Assembly (NCBI RefSeq): GCF_003011895.2 | Contig: NZ_PXWF02000202.1 | Coordinates: forward strand, 1-64,000 | Direction: 5' to 3' | DNA: 64,000 nucleotides | Source: Massilia glaciei | GTDB lineage: Bacteria > Pseudomonadota > Gammaproteobacteria > Burkholderiales > Burkholderiaceae_D | Shown here: piece after piece, positions 28,789 through 40,494 of the stretch | Numbering within the stretch: the stretch's first letter is position 1 | How the letters are laid out: each line of letters begins with the position of its first letter | Translations under genes and position numbers: made by a program | Notes under the pieces: generated by a model | What the model was told of the DNA's origin: nothing | The model's input: the letters and a program-made list of their open reading frames with translations, nothing else | Databases searched by the model: none

Positions 28789-31332
28789 ATGGAGCTGTTT
28801 CACGTGCAAAATACAGTACTCATAGCAGGATTAATCCTGATTATTATTGCAGGGGCGGCATTCGGTTTTTTCAAATTCCGTCAGTTGAAATCGCGCCTGC
28901 CACAAATGGCCGCGCCACCCGAAGAGACGGCGTTGCTCGATGACGGCTCGGTCGAAGTCCAGCCTCTCAAAAAAGCCGCGCATCCCGTTTCGGTCGACGC
29001 ACACGATGGGTACGCCGGACAGCCTGCCGATGCCGACCCGCTCGACGACCAGGCCTGGCTCGATGCCCAGTCGGCCGAGTTGCATTCCGGTGTGTGGGCC
29101 AAGGTCGAGGAACGACAGCGCGTCAAGGAATTGGAACTGCGCATGGCATGGCGCGTCGTTGAGCTCGAGGCCAAGCGGCTCGAAACGGAGCGTTTTGACA
29201 ACGACGAAAACGCCCGGATCGCCGCCGCCCGCGCCGAAGAGGAACTGGCCGGGCGCCCGGACACGATCATCGACGAAATCGACGTCAGCCGACTCGACGC
29301 GCCGCGCACGCGCCCCAAGGCGGACGACTTCGGCACCGAAATCGAAGGCGAGCCATCGGCACTCGATGTCGATTTCATCTTTGGCGATGCGCCCGCCGCC
29401 GCCGGGGACGCCGCTAAAGAAGATGCGCCGGCTCAGACCGGGGACGACAACGCGCGCCAGACGGCCGCCGAGGCCGAGGCGGCGCGCCTTGAAGCCGAGC
29501 GCGTGGCCTCGGAAGAACAAGCGCGCATCGAGGCCGGGCGCCTAGCCGCAGACGAAGCCGACCGCATCGAAGCGGCGCGGCTGGCCGAAGAGGCGGATGC
29601 CCGCATCGAGGCCGAACATATCGCGCAGCAGAATGAAGCACGGTTTGAAGCGGAGCGCCTGGCCGCCGAGGAAGCCAGGCTGCTGGCCGAAAAACAGATC
29701 GACATCGAAGGCGAACCGTCGCGCCTCGATGTCGAGTTCATTTTCGATCGCAATGGCGCAGCGGTCCGCGCCGAGCGCCCGGCCGAGGCGCCCACCCCCG
29801 CTTTTCCCGAGGAACAAGCGCCCGCCGCGGCCGACAGCGAGGACCTTGGCGTCGAACTGATAGTCCACCCGGTCCCGAGCGCGCCGGAAGCGGCAGCGGC
29901 AGCGGTGGCGCCATCCGAACCGGAAGCCGAAAACGCACCTGAAAACGCGTCCGCGGCGCAATTCGACGAGGACAACCTGGCCGACCTGGCGCCCACGAAC
30001 GCCGAGGTTGAGGCGCGCATCGAAGCCGAGCGCATCGCCGAACTGGAAAAGTCGCGTGCCGCGTTCGAGCACGCGGCCAACGAAGAGGCGGCCGCGATCG
30101 CCCGCGCCGCCGAAGAGGTCGCGCGCATCGAGGCCGAGGAAGCGGCGCGGCTCGAGGCGATCCGCCTGGCCGAGGAGGAAGTGGCACGGCTCGAGGCCGA
30201 ACGCATTGCCGAAGAAGACGCGGCCCAATTCGAGGCATTGCGCTTGGCGGCCGAAGAAGCCGCTCGCCTCGAAGCCGAACGCATCGCCGAGATCGCACGC
30301 CTTGAAGCCGAACGCATCGCCGAAATGGCGCGCGTGGAAGCCGAACGGGCAGCCGAAGCGGCGCGCCTCGAGGCCGAACGGGCCGCCGAAGCCCGGCGCC
30401 TCGAAGCAGAACGCGCCGCCGCGGCCGAAGCGGCGCGCCTTGAAGAAGAACGCGTCGCGGCCGAAACAGCGGCCCGCCTTGAAGCCGAGCGTCTCGCCGC
30501 CGAGGAATCCGCGCGCCTTGAAGCCGAACGCCTCGCCGCCGAAGACGCGGCGCGCATCGAGGCCGAGCGCATCGCGGCCGAAGAGGCTGCACTGCGCGCG
30601 GCCGAACGCCTTGAAGCCGACAACGCCGCGCGCATCGAAGCCGAACGGCTCGCGGCCGAAGAAGCCGCCCGTCTGGACGAGGAGCGCATCACCAAGGCGG
30701 TCAATGAACGCCTGGAAGCGGCGCGCATCGAGAACGAAGCCAGGCTGCTGCTCGAGGCGCAGCGCCGCACGGCCGAAAAGGCGGCGCGCCTGGCTGCCGA
30801 AAAAGCGGTGCGCGCGGAAGCCGAACGGGTCGCCCACGAAAAGACCGCGCGTCTCGAGGCCGAGCGCCAGGCCGCCGCGGCGGCGAAAGCCGAAGCGGAC
30901 GCCAAAGCAAACGCCGCCGCGGCGCCAAGGCGCGGCAAACCGGCGCAAAAGGCGGTCGCCGAGACGATCATCATGATCGCCGACGATTCCAAGGTGGTGC
31001 GGATCAAGACCAACCGTTTGCTCGGCAACAATGGCTTCCAGGTGCAATTGGCCGAGGACGGCCTCGACGCGGTGCGCCAGATCGCCGAACGCATGCCCGA
31101 CATCCTCATCACCGACGTCGAGATGCCTGGCATGAACGGTTTTGAATTGACCGTCTCGCTGCGCCAGAATCCGGCGACCGCGCACATCCCCGTCATCATG
31201 ATCACGGCCGAGGAGAGTTACGCGACCAAGGCGGCCGACGCGGGTGTGGATGTGCTGCTCGGCAAGCCCTACCCCGAGGCCGACATGATCGAGCACATCA
31301 ACCGCCTCATGCGCGATGGGCGTTTCCAGTAG
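28789..31332 (+). CDS. Membrane-anchored helical-repeat protein with C-terminal receiver domain
   Basis: 847 residues. One N-terminal membrane helix (about 8-26) is followed by basic residues, placing the rest in the cytoplasm. Residues about 60-400 are acidic and contain a duplicated motif, [14 protein letters not shown] and [14 protein letters not shown] (about 185 and 304). Residues about 400-720 are a long charged helix of [13 protein letters not shown]-type units, 13 and 11 residues long. The C-terminus (about 725-847) is a CheY-like receiver with IADDSK, phosphoacceptor Asp at about 776 (LITDVEMPG), Thr in MITAEES and Lys in LLGKPYP. No output domain follows. I know no named family with this layout; a scaffold positioned by phosphorylation is an inference. 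No kinase is adjacent. Confidence 0.85.
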   Translation: MELFHVQNTVLIAGLILIIIAGAAFGFFKFRQLKSRLPQMAAPPEETALLDDGSVEVQPLKKAAHPVSVDAHDGYAGQPADADPLDDQAWLDAQSAELHSGVWAKVEERQRVKELELRMAWRVVELEAKRLETERFDNDENARIAAARAEEELAGRPDTIIDEIDVSRLDAPRTRPKADDFGTEIEGEPSALDVDFIFGDAPAAAGDAAKEDAPAQTGDDNARQTAAEAEAARLEAERVASEEQARIEAGRLAADEADRIEAARLAEEADARIEAEHIAQQNEARFEAERLAAEEARLLAEKQIDIEGEPSRLDVEFIFDRNGAAVRAERPAEAPTPAFPEEQAPAAADSEDLGVELIVHPVPSAPEAAAAAVAPSEPEAENAPENASAAQFDEDNLADLAPTNAEVEARIEAERIAELEKSRAAFEHAANEEAAAIARAAEEVARIEAEEAARLEAIRLAEEEVARLEAERIAEEDAAQFEALRLAAEEAARLEAERIAEIARLEAERIAEMARVEAERAAEAARLEAERAAEARRLEAERAAAAEAARLEEERVAAETAARLEAERLAAEESARLEAERLAAEDAARIEAERIAAEEAALRAAERLEADNAARIEAERLAAEEAARLDEERITKAVNERLEAARIENEARLLLEAQRRTAEKAARLAAEKAVRAEAERVAHEKTARLEAERQAAAAAKAEADAKANAAAAPRRGKPAQKAVAETIIMIADDSKVVRIKTNRLLGNNGFQVQLAEDGLDAVRQIAERMPDILITDVEMPGMNGFELTVSLRQNPATAHIPVIMITAEESYATKAADAGVDVLLGKPYPEADMIEHINRLMRDGRFQ

Positions 31333-31347
31333 GGGGAAACCGGTTCG

Positions 31348-31608
31348 CTAAACCTCTGAATAAATAAGGAACAACGGGACCACGATCGCGACGATGGAAA
31401 TAACACCGACCGAAACACGGGCGACACTGGGCAATTGCCAGAACGATAGTTCGTCCAGTTTTGGGCCGGCCAGTTCGCAGACAATCCACAGAAACAAGAT
31501 GAAGGGCCAATGCGCCCAGCTCAGTAATGCGTCGGCGTAACCCAGGCCCGGCACCGGAAACAGCCATGCGAGCAGCGCGACAAGCGCGGCCAGCACGGCG
31601 CCGGCCAC
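31348..31608 (-). CDS. Small membrane protein, unknown function, start uncertain
   Basis: 86 residues from a GTG at 31608, with three hydrophobic segments (about 1-17, 27-45 and 60-80). The frame stays open back to the NUDIX stop (codons to about 31674) and the extra stretch (LINRRLFDFDPGPSIGKII) looks coding, but it has only a CTG as a possible start. The true start may be non-standard or the beginning may be lost. It follows the NUDIX gene closely on the same strand. Confidence 0.6.
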   Translation of the reverse strand: MAGAVLAALVALLAWLFPVPGLGYADALLSWAHWPFILFLWIVCELAGPKLDELSFWQLPSVARVSVGVISIVAIVVPLFLIYSEV

Positions 31609-31674
31609 GAAGATGATCTTGCCGATCGACGGCCCCGGGTCGAAATCGAATAGACGCCGATTGATCAGAGCCCC

Positions 31675-32232
31675 CTACCCCGGCGTCCAGGCACCCGCGA
31701 TAATTTTCTCGAGCCAGAACGCGCCGATGATCGTCTTCACGTCGGTGATCTGACCGCCGCGGACCATCTCGAGCATCTCCGGCACGGTCGCCGTGAACAC
31801 CTCGAGAAACTCGCCGTCGTCGAGCTTGGTCGGCCCCGCGGTCAGTCCGCGCGCGACAAACAGGTCGAGGTGTTCGTCCGAATAGGCGATCGCATTGTGG
31901 ATGGTGCAGACGGATTGCCAGTCGCTGGCGATATAGCCGGTTTCTTCCTGCAGCTCGCGCCTGGCGCAGTCGAGCGAGGCTTCGCCGGGATCGATTTTAC
32001 CGGCGGGAAATTCGATGAACACGCGGTCGAGCGGATAGCGGAACTGGCGCTCGAGCAGCACGCGGCCATCGTCGAACAACGGCAAGATGACCACCGCGCC
32101 CGGATGCTTGATGTATTCGCGCGCGGTGTGTTTGCCGTTGGGCAGCGACACGATGTCGCGCGCGAGCTTGAGGAAACCGCCGTCGTAGACCACTTCCCCG
32201 TCGATTCGGGTCTCTCTGAGCTGCGAATCCAT
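31675..32232 (-). CDS. NUDIX hydrolase, ADP-ribose pyrophosphatase type
   Basis: 185 residues with a complete NUDIX box, GKIDPGEASLDCARRELQEE followed by TGY, at about residues 78-100. The N-terminal beta domain and the DEHLDLFVARGL segment are typical of NudF-like ADP-ribose pyrophosphatases, which cut ADP-ribose to AMP and ribose 5-phosphate using magnesium. It lies 29 bases downstream of DUF2818 at the end of the nuo cluster and is probably co-transcribed. Confidence 0.88.
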   Translation of the reverse strand: MDSQLRETRIDGEVVYDGGFLKLARDIVSLPNGKHTAREYIKHPGAVVILPLFDDGRVLLERQFRYPLDRVFIEFPAGKIDPGEASLDCARRELQEETGYIASDWQSVCTIHNAIAYSDEHLDLFVARGLTAGPTKLDDGEFLEVFTATVPEMLEMVRGGQITDVKTIIGAFWLEKIIAGAWTPG

Positions 32233-32261
32233 GCGCGACTCCAGGGTCGGGTAGATGAGTA

Positions 32262-32579
32262 TCAGCGTTTGCGCAGGTAGCGCATCACAAAGCCGGGAAA
32301 ACCGAGCACCACGAACAGCGGCACCGTGATCATATAAAACTCTTTGGTCTGCTTGAACACGTTGCCGATGCGCGACTCGAGCAGCCAGGCCAGCGCCCCG
32401 ACGACAAAGTACAGCACCGCCAGTTCGCCGATGCGCACCCAGCCGTGCTTGTTGGGGGCCCCGCCCGGCTGCGCCGGCTTCAGGGGAATGAAGCCGAACA
32501 GGGACTCGTTCACATACGGCAAATTGGCAAGTACCAGGGCGACCAAAATCAGCAGCCAGCTCGCAAGTGAAACATCCAT
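32262..32579 (-). CDS. DUF2818 family membrane protein
   Basis: 105 residues with three hydrophobic segments (about 6-22, 51-67 and 80-98) and the family-like SLASWLLILVALVLANLPYV start. The ATG overlaps the nuoN stop (TGATG), so it is translated with complex I. From memory it is a regular companion of nuoN in Burkholderiales; no role has been shown that I know of. Confidence 0.85.
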   Translation of the reverse strand: MDVSLASWLLILVALVLANLPYVNESLFGFIPLKPAQPGGAPNKHGWVRIGELAVLYFVVGALAWLLESRIGNVFKQTKEFYMITVPLFVVLGFPGFVMRYLRKR

Positions 32580-34093
32580 CAGCTGACCAGCGACTTGCTC
32601 ATCGCATCGATGCAGGTCGTGAGCAAGGCGCCTGGCCACAGGCCAAGGCCGACGATGGCGATGCCGTTGATGGACATCATCACGCGCATGTCGAGCGGCG
32701 CGACGATCGGCGATGCGTCGGACGCTTCGTCGAACCACATGACCTTGACCACACGCAGGTAGTAGAACGCGCCGATCAGCGAGAACATCACCGCCAGCAC
32801 CGCCAGCCAGATCTGACCCGTCGTCACGACCGCGTCGAGCACCGCGAACTTGGCGATGAAGCCCATCGCGGGCGGCACGCCGGCGAGCGAGAACATGAGG
32901 ATCGTCATGACAACGGCGAACCACGGGCTGCGCTTGGCCAAGCCCTTGAAGTCGCTCAGTTCCTCGGCCTCGAAGCCGGAGCGCGCGAGCATCATGATGA
33001 GGCCGAAGCTGCCCAGCGTCGTCAGCACATACGTGATCACATAGTACATGGCGCCGCCGTAGGCCGCCGCCATGTTGCTTTCGTTGTGAGGAGGACCGCC
33101 GGCGACGGCGACCACGCCGGCCAGCATGCCGAGCATCACAAAGCCCATCTGGGCGATGGTCGAATAGGCCAGCATGCGCTTGATGTTGGTTTGCGCGATC
33201 GCGGTCAGGTTGCCGATGGCCAGCGACATGACGGCCAGCACCATGAGCATCAGCTGCCAGTCGAGCGCCATGTGGCGCAGGCCCTCGGCCAGCAGGCGCA
33301 CGACGATCGCGAACGCGGCCAGCTTGGGCGCGCCGCCCAGCAACAGCGTGACCGCCGTCGGGGCACCTTGGTAGACGTCCGGCACCCACATGTGGAACGG
33401 CACCACGCCGAGCTTGAAGGCGAGGCCGGCGACGACGAACACGAGGCCGAACTTGAGCACGTTGGTGTTTGCCGTGCCGCTTTCGATGACGCGGGCGATG
33501 TCGGACAGGTCGAGCGAGCCGGTCGCGCCGTAGATCATCGAGATGCCGTACAGCAAGAAACCGGAGGCGAGCGCGCCCAGGATGAAGTACTTCATCGCCG
33601 CTTCGGTCGCGATCGCGTGGTCGCGGCGCAGCGCGACGAGCGCGTACAGCGACAGCGACATCAGTTCGAGGCCGAGGTAGATCGACAGCATGTTATTGCC
33701 TGAGATCATAATCATCTGGCCGAGCATCGCGAACAGCGCGATCACATAGAACTCGCCGCCGAGGTTGCCCGACAACATGCCGCGGTCGGTCGCGTACTGG
33801 CGCGAATAGATCAGCGTGACGCCGACGGCCAGGTAGGTGAACAGCTTGAGCAGGTTGGCGATCGGATCGGACACGTACATGTTGTTGAACGTGTAGACGG
33901 TCGCGCCGGACGCGAAGTCGATGGCGGTGAACACAGCGCAGCCGATCAGGGCCATCAGCGCGAGGCGGTAGGTGACGGCGCGCTTCGCTTCCGACAGGAA
34001 CATGTCGATCAACAGAATCGCGGATGCGGCGATCATCAAAAAGATCTCGGCGTAGGCCGGGATCAGGTTGGGGGTCGGGAACGTGTTGGTCAT
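32579..34093 (-). CDS. nuoN: NADH-quinone oxidoreductase subunit N
   Basis: 504 residues, about 14 membrane helices. The Mrp-antiporter-type helix with [16 protein letters not shown] and the charged residues in helices 5 and 7-8 needed for proton transfer are present. NuoN is the antiporter-like subunit nearest the quinone module. It ends overlapping the DUF2818 start and lies 15 bases after nuoM. Confidence 0.96.
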   Translation of the reverse strand: MTNTFPTPNLIPAYAEIFLMIAASAILLIDMFLSEAKRAVTYRLALMALIGCAVFTAIDFASGATVYTFNNMYVSDPIANLLKLFTYLAVGVTLIYSRQYATDRGMLSGNLGGEFYVIALFAMLGQMIMISGNNMLSIYLGLELMSLSLYALVALRRDHAIATEAAMKYFILGALASGFLLYGISMIYGATGSLDLSDIARVIESGTANTNVLKFGLVFVVAGLAFKLGVVPFHMWVPDVYQGAPTAVTLLLGGAPKLAAFAIVVRLLAEGLRHMALDWQLMLMVLAVMSLAIGNLTAIAQTNIKRMLAYSTIAQMGFVMLGMLAGVVAVAGGPPHNESNMAAAYGGAMYYVITYVLTTLGSFGLIMMLARSGFEAEELSDFKGLAKRSPWFAVVMTILMFSLAGVPPAMGFIAKFAVLDAVVTTGQIWLAVLAVMFSLIGAFYYLRVVKVMWFDEASDASPIVAPLDMRVMMSINGIAIVGLGLWPGALLTTCIDAMSKSLVS

Positions 34094-34108
34094 AGTTGTC
34101 AGTCAGTT

Positions 34109-35626
34109 TTATTGTGGCAGCAGCGCTGGCAGTTTCGACACGTTCACGTGGCTGAGCAGGTCGGCCACGGAGGTTTGCATCGTATCGGTGAACGGCGCTG
34201 GGTACAGGCCCATGGCCAGCACGGCGATGGCAAGCACGGCGAACATGAAGAATTCGCGACGGTTCAGGTCGGTCAAGGCGTCGACGTTCTTGTTGGCGAT
34301 GGCGCCGAACACCACGCGCTTGACCATCCACAGCGAGTACGCCGCGCCCAGGATCAGGGCGGTGGCGGCCAGCATGCCGATCCAGAAATTGAATTTGACG
34401 GCGCCCAAAATCACCATGAACTCGCCGACGAAGCCCGACGTCGCCGGCAAGCCCGCATTGGCCATCGAGAAGAACACGAAGAAGGCGGCGAACTTCGGCA
34501 TGCGGTTGATCACGCCGCCATAGGCGGCGATCTCGCGCGAATGGACGCGGTCGTACAGCACGCCGATGCACAGGAACATCGCGCCCGAAATGAAACCGTG
34601 CGAGATCATCTGGACGATGCCGCCCTGCACTGCCATGTCGCCGAACATGAAGAAGCCCAGCGTGACAAAACCCATGTGCGCGATCGACGAATAGGCGACC
34701 AGTTTTTTCATGTCGGTCTGCACCAGCGCGACGAGGCCGATGTAGATCACGGCGATCAGCGACAAGGTGATGATGAACGGCGCCAGGTACAGGCTCGCGT
34801 CCGGGGCGATCGGCAGCGAGAACCGCAGGAAGCCGTAGGCGCCGAGCTTGAGCATGATCGCGGCCAGCACGACGGAGCCGCCGGTGGGCGCCTCGACGTG
34901 GGCGTCGGGCAGCCAGGTGTGCACCGGCCACATCGGCACTTTTACCGCGAACGCCATCAGGAAGGCGCAGAAAATGAGGACCTGCTCGCGCATCGTCAAC
35001 GGCAACTGGTGCCACTCGAGGATGCTGAACGAGCCGCCCGATTTGTTATACAGGTAGACGATCGCGACGAGCGTGAGCAGCGAGCCAAAAAAGGTGTACA
35101 AGAAAAACTTGAACGACGCGTACACGCGGTTGGCGCCGCCGAACACACCGATGATGATAAACATCGGGATCAGCGTCGCTTCAAAGAAGAAGTAAAACAG
35201 CAGTCCGTCCATCGCGCAAAACACGCCGACCATCAGGCCCGACAAAATCAGGAACGATCCCATGTACTGCGCCACGCGCTTCTCGATCACTTCCCACGCC
35301 GAGATCACCACGATGATCGTGATAAACGCCGTCAGCGGCACGAACCACAGCGACAAACCGTCGACCGCGAGCGCGTACATGATGTTGAAGCGGCCGATCC
35401 ACGGGGCGCTTTCGACGAACTGCATGCCGTGCGCGGCGTTATCGAAGTTCATCATCAGCGGGATCGTCGGCAAGAAGCTGACGATGGCGCCGACAAGCGA
35501 GAGCACGCGGGTGAAGCCCGCTTTTTCATCGCGGCCGACCGCCAGGATCAGCACGCCGAACAAAATCGGGACCCAAATCGCGAGACTCAGGTACGGAGGG
35601 AATTGAGAGATCGTAAACTGCATCAT
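34109..35626 (-). CDS. nuoM: NADH-quinone oxidoreductase subunit M
   Basis: 505 residues with about 14 membrane helices and the conserved LVAYSSIAHMGFVTLG and LPDAHVEAPTGGSV motifs of the NuoM antiporter-like proton channel. It sits between nuoL and nuoN as in all proteobacterial nuo operons. Confidence 0.96.
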   Translation of the reverse strand: MMQFTISQFPPYLSLAIWVPILFGVLILAVGRDEKAGFTRVLSLVGAIVSFLPTIPLMMNFDNAAHGMQFVESAPWIGRFNIMYALAVDGLSLWFVPLTAFITIIVVISAWEVIEKRVAQYMGSFLILSGLMVGVFCAMDGLLFYFFFEATLIPMFIIIGVFGGANRVYASFKFFLYTFFGSLLTLVAIVYLYNKSGGSFSILEWHQLPLTMREQVLIFCAFLMAFAVKVPMWPVHTWLPDAHVEAPTGGSVVLAAIMLKLGAYGFLRFSLPIAPDASLYLAPFIITLSLIAVIYIGLVALVQTDMKKLVAYSSIAHMGFVTLGFFMFGDMAVQGGIVQMISHGFISGAMFLCIGVLYDRVHSREIAAYGGVINRMPKFAAFFVFFSMANAGLPATSGFVGEFMVILGAVKFNFWIGMLAATALILGAAYSLWMVKRVVFGAIANKNVDALTDLNRREFFMFAVLAIAVLAMGLYPAPFTDTMQTSVADLLSHVNVSKLPALLPQ

Positions 35627-35652
35627 TATCGTTATCTTTGCGTGTCAGCGGG

Positions 35653-37758
<2,106 letters not shown>

Positions 37759-37828
37759 GTTGAACCTTAATCGTTATTTATTCGAATTTGAAGCGCGCCC
37801 GGGGGCGCGGTTTCGGTGCGCAGCCAGC

Positions 37829-38137
37829 TTAGCCTTTGAGGCTGTCCAGGTCTTCCACGTTGATCGTGTCCAGATTGCGGAACAGGACCACCAGGATCGC
37901 CAGGCCGATGGCCGCTTCGGCCGCCGCGACGGTCAGGATGAAGAACACGAAAATCTGTCCGGCCGCGTCGCCCAGGTAGTGCGAAAAGGCGATGAAGTTC
38001 AGGTTGACCGACAGCAGCATCAACTCGATGGCCATCAACAACACGATGATGTTCTTGCGGTTCAGAAAAATGCCGACGATCGAGATCGCGAACAGGATCG
38101 CGGCCAGGACCAAGTAGTGTGCGAGCGTGAGTGTCAT
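37829..38137 (-). CDS. nuoK: NADH-quinone oxidoreductase subunit K
   Basis: 102 residues, three membrane helices, with the two conserved membrane glutamates in [13 protein letters not shown] and [11 protein letters not shown]. The ATG at 38137 overlaps the nuoJ stop (ATGA). About 70 bases separate it from nuoL. Confidence 0.96.
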   Translation of the reverse strand: MTLTLAHYLVLAAILFAISIVGIFLNRKNIIVLLMAIELMLLSVNLNFIAFSHYLGDAAGQIFVFFILTVAAAEAAIGLAILVVLFRNLDTINVEDLDSLKG

Positions 38138-38832
38138 GGTGTCTCCTTGCCGGCGCCGGGCGCCGCTTGTTCGGCCGCCTTGGCGGCTTGTTCGGCCGCC
38201 AGCGCGTCGGCCGCGTTCGAGGCGCGGTCGATCGCGCCTTGGTCGACCGCGTCCATCTTGACGATGCGCAGGCGGTCGTTGCGCTTGACGCGCACCGCCT
38301 CGGCCGGATCGAAGTGCTTGCTGTCCTTGCGCTTGCGCAGGGTCAGCGCGACGGCCGCGATCATCGCCACGAGCAAAATGGCGGCCGCGATCTCGAAGCC
38401 GTAGATGTATTCGGTGTAAATCAGCATACCCAGTTCCTTGGTGCCGCCGATGTTGAGCGCGGCCGCCTCGGCCGACTGCTCGAAATCGGCATAGCCGCGC
38501 CACACCACCGCCGCCATCTCGAGCACGATGACGGCCCCGATGGTTGTCGCCAGCGGCAGATAGGACCAGAAGCCCTCCCGCATGCGGTCCATATTAATGT
38601 CGAGCATCATCACCACGAACAGGAACAACACCATGACGGCGCCGACGTACACGAGCACGAGCACGATGGCCAGGAACTCGGCCTTGAGCAGCAGCCAGAT
38701 GCCGGCGGCGTTGAAGAACGCGAGCACCAGGAACAGGGCCGCGTGCACCGGATTGCGGGCCGTGATAACGCGGGTCGCGGCACCGATCAGGATGAACGCG
38801 AACACGTAAAATAAGAGAGATTTAAAATCCAT
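38134..38832 (-). CDS. nuoJ: NADH-quinone oxidoreductase subunit J
   Basis: 232 residues with five membrane helices, beginning [20 protein letters not shown]. The pi-bulge helix of the family ([19 protein letters not shown]) is intact. The C-terminal part beyond about residue 165 is charged and then Ala/Gln-rich, a soluble extension compared with the 184 residues of E. coli NuoJ. It overlaps nuoK by four bases. Confidence 0.95.
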   Translation of the reverse strand: MDFKSLLFYVFAFILIGAATRVITARNPVHAALFLVLAFFNAAGIWLLLKAEFLAIVLVLVYVGAVMVLFLFVVMMLDINMDRMREGFWSYLPLATTIGAVIVLEMAAVVWRGYADFEQSAEAAALNIGGTKELGMLIYTEYIYGFEIAAAILLVAMIAAVALTLRKRKDSKHFDPAEAVRVKRNDRLRIVKMDAVDQGAIDRASNAADALAAEQAAKAAEQAAPGAGKETP

Positions 38833-38916
38833 AACTAACCCAAGAGACCTACAGATTAACGATCAGGCGCGCCCATTCGGCACAGGCGCACTGTGATTTT
38901 TTGAAGGCGTGCTTAA

Positions 38917-39405
38917 TTAACGGTACGGCGCGTCGGCCTCGCGGGCCGCGGCGATTTCGGTTTCGTAGCGGTCGCCGACAGCGAGCAACATCTCTTTCGT
39001 GTAGTACAAATCGCCGCGTTTTTCGCCGTGGTATTCGAGTACATGGGTTTCGACGATCGAGTCGACCGGGCAGGACTCTTCGCAAAAACCGCAGAAAATG
39101 CACTTGGTCAGGTCGATGTCGTAACGCGTGGTGCGGCGCGAGCCGTCGTCACGCTGCTCCGACTCGATCGTGATGGCCATCGCCGGGCACACCGCCTCGC
39201 ACAGTTTGCAGGCGATGCAGCGCTCTTCCCCGTTGGGGTAGCGGCGCAGCGCGTGCAAGCCGCGGAAGCGTGGAGACATCGGCGTCTTCTCTTCCGGGAA
39301 TTGCACGGTGATCTTGCGCGCGAACATATACCTGCCCGTCAGCGCCAAGCCCTTGAACAGCTCCAACAGCAGCAGGCTGCGGAAAAAATCTATCACTCTG
39401 GTCAT
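38917..39405 (-). CDS. nuoI: NADH-quinone oxidoreductase subunit I
   Basis: 162 residues. Two ferredoxin-type 4Fe-4S motifs are intact: [12 protein letters not shown] (residues about 60-71) and [12 protein letters not shown] (about 99-110), holding clusters N6a and N6b. An amphipathic N-terminal helix docks it to NuoH. Confidence 0.96.
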   Translation of the reverse strand: MTRVIDFFRSLLLLELFKGLALTGRYMFARKITVQFPEEKTPMSPRFRGLHALRRYPNGEERCIACKLCEAVCPAMAITIESEQRDDGSRRTTRYDIDLTKCIFCGFCEESCPVDSIVETHVLEYHGEKRGDLYYTKEMLLAVGDRYETEIAAAREADAPYR

Positions 39406-39420
39406 GTCTAATTCGCTCTC

Positions 39421-40494
39421 TTACTTCCAAATATTCCAGGACGTCTGCATCCAGGCCGCGACGATCACGAGGTACGCCAAGGTCAGCGGGATGAACACCT
39501 TCCAGCCGAGGCGCATGATCTGGTCATAGCGATAGCGCGGGAAGGTACCACGGGTCCAGATAAACAGCGAGACGACGAAGAAGCTCTTGATGCCGAGCCA
39601 GATCCAGCCGGGGATGAAGTCGAGGAGCGCGATTGGCGAATCCCAGCCACCGAGGAACATCAGCGAAGCGAGCACGCTGATCAGAATCATGTTGGCGTAT
39701 TCGGCCAGGAAGAACATCGCGTACGACATGCCCGAGTACTCGACCATGTGGCCGCCGACGATCTCGGACTCGCCCTCGACGACGTCGAACGGGTGGCGGT
39801 TGCATTCGGCCAGGCCGGACACCAGGTACACCACGAACACCGGCAGCAGCGGCAGCCAGTTCCACGACAGGAAATTGAGGCCCATGCCGTGCATCTGGCC
39901 GACCTGCTGGCCCTGCACGATATCGATGAAGTTGAGCGAACCGGACACCATCAGCACGATCACTAGCGCAAAACCCATCGCGATTTCGTAGGACACCATC
40001 TGGGCCGAGGCGCGCATCGCGCCCATGAACGAGTACTTCGAGTTGGAGGCCCAGCCGGCGATGATGATGCCGTACACCTCCATCGAGGTGATCGCGAGCA
40101 GCAGCAGCAAGCCGGCGTTGACGTTGGCGAGCACCACCTCGGGGCCGAACGGCACCACCACCCAGCAAGCGAGCGCCGGCGCGATCGTCATGATCGGGCC
40201 GATCACGAACAAGGCCTTGTTCGACTTGGCCGGGATGATGATTTCCTTGAACAGCAGCTTCATCGCATCGGCGATCGGCTGCAGCAGGCCGAGCGGGCCG
40301 ACGCGGTTCGGTCCGATACGGATCTGGATCCATCCGAGCAGCTTGCGCTCCCACAGGGTCAGATACGCGACCAGGCCCATCAGGGGCAGCGTCACCATCA
40401 GGATCTTGGCAAGGGTCCAGAAGAACGGCCAGGTGTAACCGACGTGTTCGGCGCCAAAGGCGTTGATCGCGCCAACAAATTCAGGCAGAGCCAT
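39421..40494 (-). CDS. nuoH: NADH-quinone oxidoreductase subunit H
   Basis: 357 residues, eight membrane helices. The quinone-site loops are recognisable: [19 protein letters not shown] and the acidic loop with [17 protein letters not shown]. The start overlaps the nuoG stop by one base (TAATG). Confidence 0.96.
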   Translation of the reverse strand: MALPEFVGAINAFGAEHVGYTWPFFWTLAKILMVTLPLMGLVAYLTLWERKLLGWIQIRIGPNRVGPLGLLQPIADAMKLLFKEIIIPAKSNKALFVIGPIMTIAPALACWVVVPFGPEVVLANVNAGLLLLLAITSMEVYGIIIAGWASNSKYSFMGAMRASAQMVSYEIAMGFALVIVLMVSGSLNFIDIVQGQQVGQMHGMGLNFLSWNWLPLLPVFVVYLVSGLAECNRHPFDVVEGESEIVGGHMVEYSGMSYAMFFLAEYANMILISVLASLMFLGGWDSPIALLDFIPGWIWLGIKSFFVVSLFIWTRGTFPRYRYDQIMRLGWKVFIPLTLAYLVIVAAWMQTSWNIWK

